NCBI RefSeq assembly: GCF_000702665.1
Contig: NZ_JNJA01000013.1
Span: 1 to 64,000, forward strand
Direction: 5' to 3'
Length of the DNA stretch: 64,000 nucleotides
Source: Solidesulfovibrio alcoholivorans DSM 5433
Lineage (GTDB): Bacteria; Desulfobacterota; Desulfovibrionia; Desulfovibrionales; Desulfovibrionaceae
This document shows positions 52,138-60,032 of the stretch, in pieces. The notes below the pieces were generated by a model that did not search any database, had not been told where the DNA came from, and was given only the letters and a program-made list of their open reading frames with translations. Position 1 is the first letter of the stretch. Every line of letters starts with the position of its first letter. A program made the translations under genes and the position numbers.

Positions 52138-54129
52138 CTACTCGGGAATGATCTGGTAGTAGGCCTTCTTGAAGACCTTGGTCTCCTTGGTGGCCGGGTC
52201 GTACTTGGAGTTGACGAAGCACTTCCATTTGCTGTCGTCCAGACCCAGGAAGTCGCCGCGGTAGTAGAAGCCCGGGTAACGGGTTTCTTCGCGGAAGGAG
52301 ATGTGGGTCATGTGCAGGCGGACGGTCCACAGGCGGTGGTACTGCTCCCAGCAGCGCATGAGCTCGTGCAGGTCGCGGGCGGCCAGCTTCTGGCTGTCCT
52401 CTTCGAGGTACTGCAGCAGCTGGAAGCCCGTGTCGAGCAGGGACTTGGAGGTCGTGTACAGGGTGGCGCAGCCTCCGCCGTACTCGTCCGTGCACTTCAC
52501 CAGGCGCATCATGAAGTTGTGCGGGGTGATGTAGCTGGGGTTCACGACCGGGTCGGTGGAAAGTCCGACGTTGGCCTTGAAGGTCTCCCAGGGCTTGTAG
52601 ATCTCTTTGGCGAGGTCGGAAGCCTTTTCAGTCAGGGTGGGCTTGAAGTCCTTGTGGTCGACGACCCAGCGCACCATCTGCTTGCCGGCGATGCGGCCCT
52701 CGGCGTGGGAGCCCGAGGAGAACTTGTGGCCGGAGGCGCCGACGCCGTCAGCGCAGGTGAACAGACCGTTGACCGTGGTCATGCGGTTGTAGACCTTGCC
52801 GTTGTCGGCCTTGACTTTGTACTCCTCCGGCACCCAGGCTTCGTCCGGGCCGGAGACCCAGATGCCGCAGCAGCCGGAGTGGGAACCGAGCAGGTAAGGC
52901 TCGGTCGGCATGATCTCGGAGCCCTTCTTCTCGGGCTCGGTGTCCGTGCAGGCCCAGAGGTTGGCCTGGCCGACGCACATGTCGAGGAAGTCTTCCCACG
53001 CCTCGGACTCGAGGTGCTTCTGCTGCTCGGCGTTGAGGTTGGCGAAGGTGGACTGCAGGGCGCCGGCGGTGTCCATGTAGATGGGACCGCGGCCTTCGCG
53101 CATTTCACGGAGCATCATGTGGTTACGCAGGCAGGTCGGGATGATGTGACCCTTGGCGTAGCCGCGATCCTCGTAGGGCTTCAGCATGGCCTTGTTGGTG
53201 GCGCAGTAGTCTTCGCCCTTGGCGTTGGTGGCTTTGGCCTTGAACAGCAGGAACCAAGCGCCGACCGGGCCGTAACCGTCCTTGAAGCGGGCGGGGACGA
53301 AGCGGTTTTCCATCATCGTCATCTCGGCGCCGACCTGAGCGCACATGGTGTAGGTGGAACCAGCGTTCCAAACCGGGTACCAGGCGCGGCCCATGCCTTC
53401 ACCGGTGGAGCGGGGGCGGTACACGTTGACCGCGCCGCCGCAGGCCACCAGGATGGCGTTGGCCTTGAAGACGAACACTTTGTTTTCGCGGGTGGAGAAG
53501 CCGACCGCACCGGCGATGCGGTTGGGCTGCTTGGCGTCCAGGAGCAGCTTCACGATGAAGACGCGCTCCATGTAGCGATCCTGGCCCAGGGCGTTTTTCG
53601 CAGCCTCGGCCACGATGCACTTGTAGGACTCGCCGTTGATCATGATCTGCCAGCGGCCGGAGCGGACAGGCTTGGCGCCGGTGCGCAGGGACACGCCCTT
53701 GGCCTTGGACTGCGCGCCGTCCAGGTTGTGACCGTCGGCGTCCTTGGTCCAGCAGGGCAGGCCCCACTCTTCGAACAGGTGGACGGAATCGTCGACGTGA
53801 CGGCCGACGTCGAAGATCAGGTCTTCGCGGACCAGACCCATGAGGTCGGTGCGGACCATGCGGACGTAGTCGTCCGGGACGTTCTCGCCGATGTAGGTAT
53901 TGATGGCGGACAGGCCCTGCGCAACGGCGCCGGAGCGCTCGAGGGCGGCCTTGTCGAGCAGCATCACGCTGATCCCGCCGATCTTGTCGGCCCAGCGGCA
54001 GACCTCGTAGGCCGCACCGCAGCAGCCCATGCCGCCACCGACCATGAGGATGTCAACGTCTTTTTCAATCAGTTCCGGCTCGGCAAGGGCAACGCCTTTG
54101 GGCTCGTCCTTCACAGGAATCGTCGGCAT
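52138..54129 (-). CDS. aprA: Adenosine-5'-phosphosulfate reductase alpha subunit
   Basis: This is a 663-residue flavoprotein with GGAGG before the ATG. FAD-binding and catalytic segments are typical: VDILMVGGGMGCCGAAYEVC near residue 27, ALERSGAVAQGLSAINTYIG, VKPVRSGRWQIMINGES-type KPVRSGRWQIM, and GCCGIWVSGPDEAWVPEEYK, with GVGASGHKFSSGSHAEGRIA closing the FAD site. It reduces APS to sulfite and AMP in the cytoplasm with AprB as electron input. It follows aprB by about 52 bases. Length and motifs match Desulfovibrio AprA, one of the most conserved proteins of sulfate reducers. Confidence 0.97.
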   Translation of the reverse strand: MPTIPVKDEPKGVALAEPELIEKDVDILMVGGGMGCCGAAYEVCRWADKIGGISVMLLDKAALERSGAVAQGLSAINTYIGENVPDDYVRMVRTDLMGLVREDLIFDVGRHVDDSVHLFEEWGLPCWTKDADGHNLDGAQSKAKGVSLRTGAKPVRSGRWQIMINGESYKCIVAEAAKNALGQDRYMERVFIVKLLLDAKQPNRIAGAVGFSTRENKVFVFKANAILVACGGAVNVYRPRSTGEGMGRAWYPVWNAGSTYTMCAQVGAEMTMMENRFVPARFKDGYGPVGAWFLLFKAKATNAKGEDYCATNKAMLKPYEDRGYAKGHIIPTCLRNHMMLREMREGRGPIYMDTAGALQSTFANLNAEQQKHLESEAWEDFLDMCVGQANLWACTDTEPEKKGSEIMPTEPYLLGSHSGCCGIWVSGPDEAWVPEEYKVKADNGKVYNRMTTVNGLFTCADGVGASGHKFSSGSHAEGRIAGKQMVRWVVDHKDFKPTLTEKASDLAKEIYKPWETFKANVGLSTDPVVNPSYITPHNFMMRLVKCTDEYGGGCATLYTTSKSLLDTGFQLLQYLEEDSQKLAARDLHELMRCWEQYHRLWTVRLHMTHISFREETRYPGFYYRGDFLGLDDSKWKCFVNSKYDPATKETKVFKKAYYQIIPE

Positions 54130-54181
54130 GATATAGTTCCTCCGTAGGATGAATGACTAGCGAGTTGGGTACCGGTCTGGA

Positions 54182-54673
54182 CTACTGGCAGAAGCCGTCG
54201 AGCCAGCACTGGACGGTGTCCATGCCGGTGACGTCGAACTTCTTGCCGAGAGCTTCCTTGGGGGTGGCCAGGGCGGTCTCGGTAAAAAGCAGTTCGTCGT
54301 CCAGGTTGGCGCCTTCGGGCTTGCCATCGTAGGGCTTGATGGAGCCTTCAGGGGTGGTGCGGATCGGGAACTTGAAGCGCTTGATGTTGCCGTTGCGGAA
54401 CTTCACGGTCCACATGATGGAGTCGGCCGAGCGCATGGGGATGGACGTGCCGCCCATGGGAGCGAAGTCGGCGTAGGGGCGGGCGGAGATGGCGCCCTGC
54501 GGGCAGATTTTCACGCAGGAGTAGCATTCCCAGCAGGCGGACGGCTCCTGGTTGAAAGCGCGCATTTCCTGAGGATCCAGAATCATCAGGTCATTGGGGC
54601 AAATGTACATGCACGCGGTCTTCTCACCGCCTTTGCATCCGTCACACTTGCTCGGATCCACAAAGGTAGGCAT
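54182..54673 (-). CDS. aprB: Adenosine-5'-phosphosulfate reductase beta subunit
   Basis: This is a 163-residue ferredoxin-like protein with TTGGAGG before the ATG. The two [4Fe-4S] clusters are coordinated by Cys10, 13, 21, 25 and by Cys47, 50, 53, 57 (KCDGCKGGEKTACMYICPND and ACWECYSCVKICPQGAIS). The C-terminal tail (TTPEGSIKPYDGKPEG, TALATPKEALGKKF) wraps around AprA in known structures. It brings electrons from the Qmo complex to the FAD of AprA. First gene of the leftward apr-qmo group. Confidence 0.97.
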   Translation of the reverse strand: MPTFVDPSKCDGCKGGEKTACMYICPNDLMILDPQEMRAFNQEPSACWECYSCVKICPQGAISARPYADFAPMGGTSIPMRSADSIMWTVKFRNGNIKRFKFPIRTTPEGSIKPYDGKPEGANLDDELLFTETALATPKEALGKKFDVTGMDTVQCWLDGFCQ

Positions 54674-54936
54674 AGTTCATCCTCCAAACGTTTAGTTGTT
54701 GTACACCCAGCGCCCAATCCAAAAGAGCTACACGCCGTTGCGCGACAGGACATCCGCGCGCCGGATCGACGACGCTCGTGCGTCACCGTTCCCGGCCTGC
54801 CCTCGCGCCGGCGTCGCTTGGTGCCGACACCGAGAACAAGTCGCCGGGGCCTTGCGGGCGAAAATGCACCCTGCCCATCATCTGCGACGGGCAACACCCC
54901 GGTATCGCTACCGTTTAGAACCTGCCAGCGGATAGC

Positions 54937-54954
54937 TTGTGAGCAAATTAACAA
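54937..54954. promoter_or_regulatory. Rex-box-like inverted repeat upstream of aprB
   Basis: TTGTGAGCAAATTAACAA differs from the Rex consensus TTGTGA-N6-TCACAA by one base in the right arm, and GCTTGT ... ACAAGC forms a perfect 6-bp extended repeat around it. It lies about 264 bases upstream of the aprB start. Rex controls energy and sulfate-reduction genes by NADH/NAD balance in Desulfovibrio, so this is a plausible target, but the distance is long. Confidence 0.45.
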
Positions 54955-55158
54955 GCGCCGCAACCCGCGTCAAGGGGAAAGTTCTTTTTTTCACGTCCCC
55001 CAGAAACCCCGCGCGGACCACGCCATCCCCTACCCTCACGGGTGGAAAAGGCCGCTCTGCAAAAAGGCTGATGGCACCTTTTCCTGTAGCAGTCCCGCAC
55101 TGCCCGCGCAAGCCCTTTCCCCCCTTTGCCCCGGTTTCTCCCACAACCGCCCGCACCT

Positions 55159-55172
55159 TGTGACTTTTCACA
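55159..55172. promoter_or_regulatory. TGTGA-CTTT-TCACA inverted repeat before the metE leader
   Basis: A perfect 5-bp inverted repeat with a 4-base spacer, 28 bases upstream of a TTGACG -35-like element. CRP/FNR-family sites have the same half-sites but usually a 6-base spacer, so this may be a regulator site of that class or a chance. Confidence 0.3.
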
Positions 55173-55199
55173 CGCCCTCCCCCCGCATCGTCCCGCGCC

Positions 55200-55228
55200 T
55201 TGACGCGGCAAGCTCCCCGGGATACCCA
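55200..55228 (+). promoter_or_regulatory. Candidate promoter of the metE leader
   Basis: TTGACG (55200-55205), 17-base spacer, TACCCA (55223-55228). The -10 element is poor, but the position is right for transcription to begin at the start of the riboswitch. Confidence 0.4.
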
Positions 55229-55402
55229 GGTCGTCACTGTTTGAGGACCTTTCGAGAAACGGAAGACGGTGAGAATCCGTCGCAGACGCGCTGCTGTATT
55301 CGGGGATGACCGGCCGCCGTCCACTGGGTGTAACGCCCGGGAAGGACGCGGCCATGCCCGCTCGGTCGAACGACCGGCCCCGTAAGCCAGAAGACGCCTC
55401 GA
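55229..55402 (+). ncRNA. Cobalamin (adenosylcobalamin-class) riboswitch
   Basis: The conserved core is visible: GGTGAGAATCCGTCGCAGAC near 55275, CCACTGGG near 55321, GGGAAGGACGCGGCC, and the B12-box-like AGCCAGAAGACGCCT at 55385-55399, with CCGGCC-type pairing segments between. This is the arrangement of the cobalamin riboswitch. It precedes metE, the B12-independent methionine synthase, so vitamin B12 should switch metE off. The following terminator provides the expression platform. Confidence 0.88.
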
Positions 55403-55444
55403 AAAGGTCGGCATCCAGGCCTCGCGATCCGGGCCGGAATGACC

Positions 55445-55520
55445 AGGGAACGGGCTGCGCCCGCGCCTTCCCTGCATTCGCGCCCGTTCTCCGCTCTTGC
55501 GGGAACGGGTTCTTTATTTT
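55445..55520 (+). terminator. Riboswitch expression platform: terminator with competing antiterminator
   Basis: CCCGTTC-T-CCGC (55483-55494) pairs with GCGGGAACGGG (55499-55509), loop TCTT, followed by TTCTTTATTTT (55510-55520): an intrinsic terminator. GGGAACGGGC at 55446-55455 is a second copy of the 3' arm and can pair with the same GCCCGTTCTCC, forming an antiterminator. AGGGAA ... TTCCCT (55445-55473) can in turn sequester that copy. The three structures are mutually exclusive, as expected for transcription control. Confidence 0.72.
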
Positions 55521-55592
55521 GCGCGCCCTTTGCGTTCCGCCGTCTTGCCGACCTCCACCCCAACGCCTTCGGGCCAGCTATGGAGTTGTCGC

Positions 55593-57893
55593 ATGCTGAC
55601 GCACACCCTGGGATTTCCCCGCATGGGCCTTGCCCGTGAACTCAAAACCGCCTTGGAAGCCCATTGGGCGGGCTCGCTTTCCCTGGACGCCCTGCTCGCC
55701 CTGGCCGCCGACCTGCGCCTGCGCCACTGGCGCCTCCAGCGCGAGGCCGGCATCGACCTCGTGCCGGTCGGCGATTTTTCCCTCTACGACCACATGCTCG
55801 ACGCGGCCGCGCGCTTCGGCGTGGTGCCGCCACGCTACGGCCACGCCGGCGGCCCCGTCACGCCCGACCTCTATTTCCGCATGGCCCGGGGCGGGCAGGA
55901 TGCGTCCGGCGACGTCACGGCCATGGAAATGACCAAGTGGTTCGACACCAACTACCATTACATCGTGCCGGAATTCGCCCGTGACCAGTCGTTCGCCCTG
56001 GTCGGCGACGCCCTGACCGACCAGGCGCGCGAGGCCAAGGACGCGGGTTTTCCCGCCAAGGCCGTGCTGCCCGGCCCCTTCACGTTCCTTCTTTGCGGCA
56101 AATTCGCCGACGCCGCGGGCGACCCCCTGGACCTGCTGCCCCGGCTGCTGCCCGCCTACCGCGAACTCCTCGGCCGGCTGGCGCAAACCTGCCCCTGGAT
56201 CGAACTCGACGAACCCGTCCTGGCCCAGGATCTGCCCGGGGAACTCGCCGCGACCTTCCGCGACGCCTACGGGAGCCTCATCGCGGCGGCCGCCCCGGCC
56301 CGGCTCATGCTCGCGACCTATTTCGGCGGCATCGCCCACAACCTGCCGTGCGTCGCGGACCTGCCCCTCGGCGCGCTGCATCTCGACCTCGTGCGCGACC
56401 CCGTCCAGCTCGCCGTCGTCGCCAGGGCCCTTGCGCCAGAGACCTCCTTGTCCCTGGGCCTGATCGACGGGCGCAACATCTGGCGCGTGGACGCCGCGGC
56501 CGCCCTGGCGCGCATCGAGCTGGCCGCGAGCCATGTGGGGCTTGAGCGCCTCATGGTCGCGCCCTCGTGCTCGCTGCTCCATTGCCCGACGGACCTCGAC
56601 GCCGAGACGCGCCTCGATCCGGCGCTCAAGCGCTGGATGGCCTTTGCCGTGCAGAAATGCCGCGAGACGCGCCTGCTCGCCGACGCCGCCGCGCCCGGCG
56701 GCCGGGAGCGCCCCGACGTGGCCGCCGCCCTGGCCGAAAACCGTGCCGCCTGGGAGGACCGCCGCCAAAGCCGCCTGGCCGTGGACGACGCCGTGCGCGC
56801 GCGCGTCGCCGCCATAAGCGTGGACCTGTTCCACCGCCCGGCCCCCTACCCCGAGCGGGCCAGGGCGCAGCGCGCCGCACTCGCCCTGCCGCCCCTGCCC
56901 ACGACCACCATCGGCTCCTTCCCCCAGACGCCCGAGATCCGCCGCGCCCGGCGCGACTTCAAGCGCGGCGTCCTGGACGCCGCCGGCTACGAGGCCTTTC
57001 TCAAGGACACCATCGCCGACGTCGTCGCGCGCCAGGAGGCGCTCGGGCTCGACGTGCTCGTCCACGGCGAGGCCGAGCGGGGCGACATGGTGGAGTATTT
57101 CGGCGAGCGCCTGGCCGGGTTCTGCTTCACGGAAAACGGCTGGGTGCAGAGCTACGGCTCGCGCTGCGTCAAGCCGCCGGTGATCCACGGCGACGTCTCG
57201 CGCCCCGCGCCCATGACCGTGGCCTTTTCGACGTTCGCCGCCTCGCGCACGGCCAAGCCCATGAAAGGCATGCTCACCGGGCCGGCGACGATCCTGTGCT
57301 GGAGCTTCGTACGCGACGACCAGCCGCGCGAAGCCACCCGCCGCCAGATCGCGCTGGCGCTTCGCGACGAGGTGGCCGATCTCGAGGCCGCCGGCATCCG
57401 CGTCATCCAGATCGACGAGCCGGCCCTGCGCGAGGGCTTGCCGCTGCGGCGCAAGGACTGGGACATGGCCCTGGCCCTGGCCGTGGACGACTTCCGCCTG
57501 ACCGCCGCCGTGGCCCGGCCCGAAACGCAGATCCACACCCATATGTGCTACGCCGAATTCGGCGAGATCGTGCTCGCCATCGCGGCCATGGACGCCGACG
57601 TCATCAGCCTCGAGGCCAGCCGCAGCCGCATGGAGCTGTTGTCCGCCTTCGCCGACTTCGCCTACCCCAACGAGATCGGACCCGGGCTCTACGACATCCA
57701 CAGTCCCCGCGTGCCGTCGGTCGAGGAAATGGAGGATTTGCTGCAGCGCGCCGCCGCGGTCATCGACCCGGCGCGCCTGTGGGCCAATCCCGACTGCGGC
57801 CTCAAGACCCGCGCCTGGCCCGAGACCACGGCCGCCCTGGCCCACATGGTGGAAGCGGCGAAACGGGCGCGCAAGCGCCTGGGGTTGGCGTAG
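55593..57893 (+). CDS. metE: Cobalamin-independent methionine synthase
   Basis: This is a 766-residue protein. The ATG at 55593 has GGAG at 7 bases; the frame extends 32 codons upstream through the terminator and has no support. Both MetE halves are present: N-terminal TLGFPRMGLARELKTALEAH and MTKWFDTNYHYIVPEF, and C-terminal catalytic TTIGSFPQTPEIRRARRDFK, HGEAERGDMVEYFGERL, MLTGPATILCWSFVRDD, IQIDEPALREGLPLR, HTHMCYAEF and NPDCGLKTR; the zinc ligands His, Cys and Cys lie in HMCYAEF and NPDCGLKTR. It transfers a methyl group from methyl-tetrahydrofolate to homocysteine. Control by the cobalamin riboswitch fits a cell that prefers MetH when B12 is present. Confidence 0.96.
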   Translation: MLTHTLGFPRMGLARELKTALEAHWAGSLSLDALLALAADLRLRHWRLQREAGIDLVPVGDFSLYDHMLDAAARFGVVPPRYGHAGGPVTPDLYFRMARGGQDASGDVTAMEMTKWFDTNYHYIVPEFARDQSFALVGDALTDQAREAKDAGFPAKAVLPGPFTFLLCGKFADAAGDPLDLLPRLLPAYRELLGRLAQTCPWIELDEPVLAQDLPGELAATFRDAYGSLIAAAAPARLMLATYFGGIAHNLPCVADLPLGALHLDLVRDPVQLAVVARALAPETSLSLGLIDGRNIWRVDAAAALARIELAASHVGLERLMVAPSCSLLHCPTDLDAETRLDPALKRWMAFAVQKCRETRLLADAAAPGGRERPDVAAALAENRAAWEDRRQSRLAVDDAVRARVAAISVDLFHRPAPYPERARAQRAALALPPLPTTTIGSFPQTPEIRRARRDFKRGVLDAAGYEAFLKDTIADVVARQEALGLDVLVHGEAERGDMVEYFGERLAGFCFTENGWVQSYGSRCVKPPVIHGDVSRPAPMTVAFSTFAASRTAKPMKGMLTGPATILCWSFVRDDQPREATRRQIALALRDEVADLEAAGIRVIQIDEPALREGLPLRRKDWDMALALAVDDFRLTAAVARPETQIHTHMCYAEFGEIVLAIAAMDADVISLEASRSRMELLSAFADFAYPNEIGPGLYDIHSPRVPSVEEMEDLLQRAAAVIDPARLWANPDCGLKTRAWPETTAALAHMVEAAKRARKRLGLA

Positions 57894-57911
57894 GGGAGTG
57901 AGGGGAAGAAG

Positions 57912-57965
57912 GCCTCCGGCGGCCAGGAGGGGCCGGGGGCCCCTCCTGGACCACCCCGAAAGGGG
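57912..57965 (+). repeat. Dispersed palindromic repeat, copy 3
   Basis: GCCTCCGGCGGCCAGGAGGG, then GCCGGGGGCCCCTCCTGGAC and CACCCCGAAAGGGG. Same element as at 39394-39449. It lies just after metE and may double as a transcription stop or boundary. Confidence 0.75.
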
Positions 57966-58019
57966 AACCCGGGGGAGAGGGGAAGAAGTATTTCCCGGCC
58001 AAATGCGGGAAGAAAGCCC

Positions 58020-58049
58020 TTGACAACTTCCCACCCGCCCGCGTAGCTC
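58020..58049 (+). promoter_or_regulatory. Candidate promoter of the aromatic operon leader
   Basis: A perfect TTGACA (58020-58025) is followed at 17-18 bases by GTAGCT or TAGCTC (58043-58049), a weak -10. Transcription would start close to the leader ATG at 58057, so the leader peptide may be leaderless; this is speculative. Confidence 0.4.
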
Positions 58050-58056
58050 TCTGGCC

Positions 58057-58146
58057 ATGCAATCCCTCGCCAACCTGACCTCCGGGTTCTATTTTTGGTT
58101 CTGGTTTAGCCACGCCCGTGGTCAGGGAGGGGTGCGGTCGAACTAG
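58057..58146 (+). CDS. Aromatic-rich leader peptide (attenuator) of the aro/trp operon
   Basis: The 29-codon frame reads MQSLANLTSG, then F-Y-F-W-F-W-F at codons 11-17 (58087-58107), then SHARGQGGVRSN and TAG. Seven consecutive aromatic codons, four Phe, one Tyr and two Trp, are very unlikely by chance in this GC-rich DNA. A terminator hairpin lies 24 bases after the stop and the first structural gene follows at 58257. The peptide is the classic leader of ribosome-mediated attenuation, here reading the charging of three tRNAs. No clear Shine-Dalgarno is upstream. Confidence 0.82.
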   Translation: MQSLANLTSGFYFWFWFSHARGQGGVRSN

Positions 58147-58155
58147 ATCAACCGC
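58132..58155 (+). other. Leader RNA hairpin TGCGGT/ACCGCA
   Basis: TGCGGT (58132-58137) pairs perfectly with ACCGCA (58150-58155) across the leader stop codon. It may be the pause or antiterminator structure that alternates with the terminator. Confidence 0.45.
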
Positions 58156-58169
58156 AACGAGCCACTCCA

Positions 58170-58201
58170 GGGCCGCGGGCATCAAGCCGGCGGCCCTTTT
58201 T
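58170..58201 (+). terminator. Attenuator terminator before the aromatic operon
   Basis: GGGCCGC (58170-58176) pairs with GCGGCCC (58190-58196), with an inner GGC/GCC pair and a short loop; TTTTTG follows (58197-58202). It lies between the leader peptide and the aldolase gene. Confidence 0.82.
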
Positions 58202-58256
58202 GTTTCCTGACGCCGGCGTCCGCCCCCTGTAAAGGCCAAACCGCAAGGAGACCGTC

Positions 58257-59054
58257 ATGCTGCTGGGTAAAGCCGTCCGCCTCGAACGCATTTTCAACCG
58301 CAACACCCACCGCGCCATCATCGTCCCCATGGACCACGGCGTCACCGTCGGCCCCATCGCGGGCCTGATCGACATGCGCGACGCCGTCAACCAGGTCGCC
58401 GAAGGCGGGGCCAACGCCGTGCTCATGCACAAGGGCCTGCCGCGCTGCTCCCACCGCGGCCGCGGACGCGACGTCGGCCTCATCATCCACCTCTCGGCCT
58501 CCACCTCCCTTTCGCCCTACCCCAACGCCAAGACGCTGGTGGCCACGGTCGAGGACGCGATCAAGCTCGGCGCGGACGGCGTGTCCCTGCACATCAACCT
58601 CGGCGACGAGACCGAACGCGACATGCTCGGCCACCTCGGCGAAATCACCTCCCGCGCCGCCGAATGGGGCATGCCCGTGCTGGCCATGGTCTACGCGCGC
58701 GGCCCCAAGGTCAAAAACGAATACGACGCCGAGGTCGTGGCCCACTGCGCCCGCGTCGGCACCGAAATCGGCGCGGACGTGGTCAAGGTGCCCTACACCG
58801 GCGACATCGAATCCTTCTCCCGCGTGACCGAGGCCTGCTGCATCCCGGTGGTCATCGCCGGCGGCCCGAAAATGGACAACGACCGCGACCTGCTGCAAAT
58901 GGCCCACGATTCCGTCCAGGCCGGCGGCTCCGGGCTCTCCATCGGCCGCAACATCTTCCAACACAAGCAGCCCGCCCGTATCGTCCAGGCCCTGCACGGC
59001 ATCGTGCACCTCGACTGGGAAATCGACCAGGCTCTCGAACTGCTCAAGGACTAG
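58257..59054 (+). CDS. 2-amino-3,7-dideoxy-D-threo-hept-6-ulosonate (ADTH) synthase, aldolase family
   Basis: This is a 265-residue TIM-barrel protein with AAGGAG before the ATG. It belongs to the class I fructose-bisphosphate aldolase (DeoC/FbaB) family: [19 protein letters not shown] [76 protein letters not shown] (Schiff-base Lys in VVKVPY) and [13 protein letters not shown]. In archaea and some Desulfovibrio the ADTH synthase makes the precursor of 3-dehydroquinate from DKFP and aspartate semialdehyde. Its partner, DHQ synthase II, starts 2 bases after this gene. A fructose-bisphosphate aldolase function is possible but less likely in this operon. Confidence 0.85.
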   Translation: MLLGKAVRLERIFNRNTHRAIIVPMDHGVTVGPIAGLIDMRDAVNQVAEGGANAVLMHKGLPRCSHRGRGRDVGLIIHLSASTSLSPYPNAKTLVATVEDAIKLGADGVSLHINLGDETERDMLGHLGEITSRAAEWGMPVLAMVYARGPKVKNEYDAEVVAHCARVGTEIGADVVKVPYTGDIESFSRVTEACCIPVVIAGGPKMDNDRDLLQMAHDSVQAGGSGLSIGRNIFQHKQPARIVQALHGIVHLDWEIDQALELLKD

Positions 59055-59056
59055 TC

Positions 59057-60031
59057 ATGACAAAGGAAATATGGCTCAAGGCGATCCCGTTCGACAAGAA
59101 GCTCGTCACGCTCGGCCTCGAATCCGGCGTGGACGGCTTCGTGGCCGAGGCCGGGGACGCCGAAAAAATCCTGGCGCTCGGGCGCACCAAGGTCATGACG
59201 CCCGAGGAGTTCGAGCGCATTCCCATCCGCTGCAAGGACGACGAGGACACGGCCGTGGCCGCGCTTAGGGATTGCCGCCCGGTGTTCCTGGCCCAGGGCT
59301 GGGAGATCATCCCGGTGGAGAACATCCTGGCCTGCACCGAGGGCCTCGGCCTCGAATGCGAAAGCCTCGACCGCGCGCGTCTGGCCGCGGGCGTCCTCGA
59401 GCGCGGCGCGGACCGCCTGCTCATCACCCCGGAAGCCCTGTGCGACCTCAAGACCATCGTAAACGAACTCAAACTCTCCCAGGGCACCGTGGAACTGACG
59501 CCGGCCACCATCACCAAGATCGAGCACGCGGGACTCGGGCACCGCGTCTGCGTGGACACGACAAGCATCTTGAAGACCGGCGAGGGCATGCTCGTCGGCA
59601 ACTCCTCGGCCTTCACCTTCCTGGTCAACGCCGAGACCGAGTCCAACCCGTACGTGGCGGCGCGGCCGTTTCGCATAAACGCCGGCGCGGTCCACGCCTA
59701 CTGCCAGATGCCCGGGGACAAGACCCGCTACCTGGAGGAGTTGGCCTCCGGCTCCGAGGTGCTCGTGGTCGGGCACACCGGCGCGACGAAAACGGCCGTG
59801 GTCGGCAGGGTCAAGACCGAGATCCGGCCCATGCTGCTCATCACCGCCGACGTGGACGGCGTGTCCGGCAAGGTCTTCCTGCAAAACGCCGAGACCATCC
59901 GCCTCGTCACCCCCGAGGGCAAACCGGTCAGCGTCGTGACGCTGGCCGAGGGCGACAAGGTGCTCGTGCGCACCGACGTGGCCGGCCGCCATTTCGGCAT
60001 GCGCATCGCCGAAGAGATCAAGGAAGGTTAG
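59057..60031 (+). CDS. 3-dehydroquinate synthase II (archaeal type)
   Basis: This is a 324-residue protein of the DHQ synthase II family: IWLKAIPFDKKLVTLGLESG, NILACTEGLGLECESLDRAR, DLKTIVNELKLSQGTVELTP, GNSSAFTFLVNAETESNPYV, RPFRINAGAVHAYCQMPGDK, TEIRPMLLITADVDGVSGKV and FGMRIAEEIKEG. It oxidises and cyclises the ADTH product to 3-dehydroquinate, replacing AroB and DAHP synthase. It follows the aldolase gene by 2 bases and precedes pheA by 1 base, so the operon is tightly packed. Confidence 0.92.
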   Translation: MTKEIWLKAIPFDKKLVTLGLESGVDGFVAEAGDAEKILALGRTKVMTPEEFERIPIRCKDDEDTAVAALRDCRPVFLAQGWEIIPVENILACTEGLGLECESLDRARLAAGVLERGADRLLITPEALCDLKTIVNELKLSQGTVELTPATITKIEHAGLGHRVCVDTTSILKTGEGMLVGNSSAFTFLVNAETESNPYVAARPFRINAGAVHAYCQMPGDKTRYLEELASGSEVLVVGHTGATKTAVVGRVKTEIRPMLLITADVDGVSGKVFLQNAETIRLVTPEGKPVSVVTLAEGDKVLVRTDVAGRHFGMRIAEEIKEG

Positions 60032-60032
60032 G

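Larger units (their letters stand above)
54674..55228. other. Divergent regulatory region between aprB and metE
   Basis: About 555 bases without a supported gene; overlapping frames on both strands have no ribosome binding site. It must hold the aprB promoter (leftward) and the metE promoter (rightward). It contains the Rex-box-like repeat at 54937 and the TGTGA-type repeat at 55159. No clear -35/-10 pair was found for aprB. Confidence 0.6.

Noticed and set aside
52303..54147. 614-codon rightward frame opposite aprA
   Set aside because: Antisense shadow of aprA, which is certain by its motifs.
54818..55309. 163-codon rightward frame between aprB and the riboswitch
   Set aside because: No ribosome binding site, low-complexity composition, overlaps the promoter and regulatory repeats and part of the riboswitch.
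55578..58073. 831-codon leftward frame opposite metE
   Set aside because: Shadow of metE; it also runs through the riboswitch-distal leader and repeat copy.
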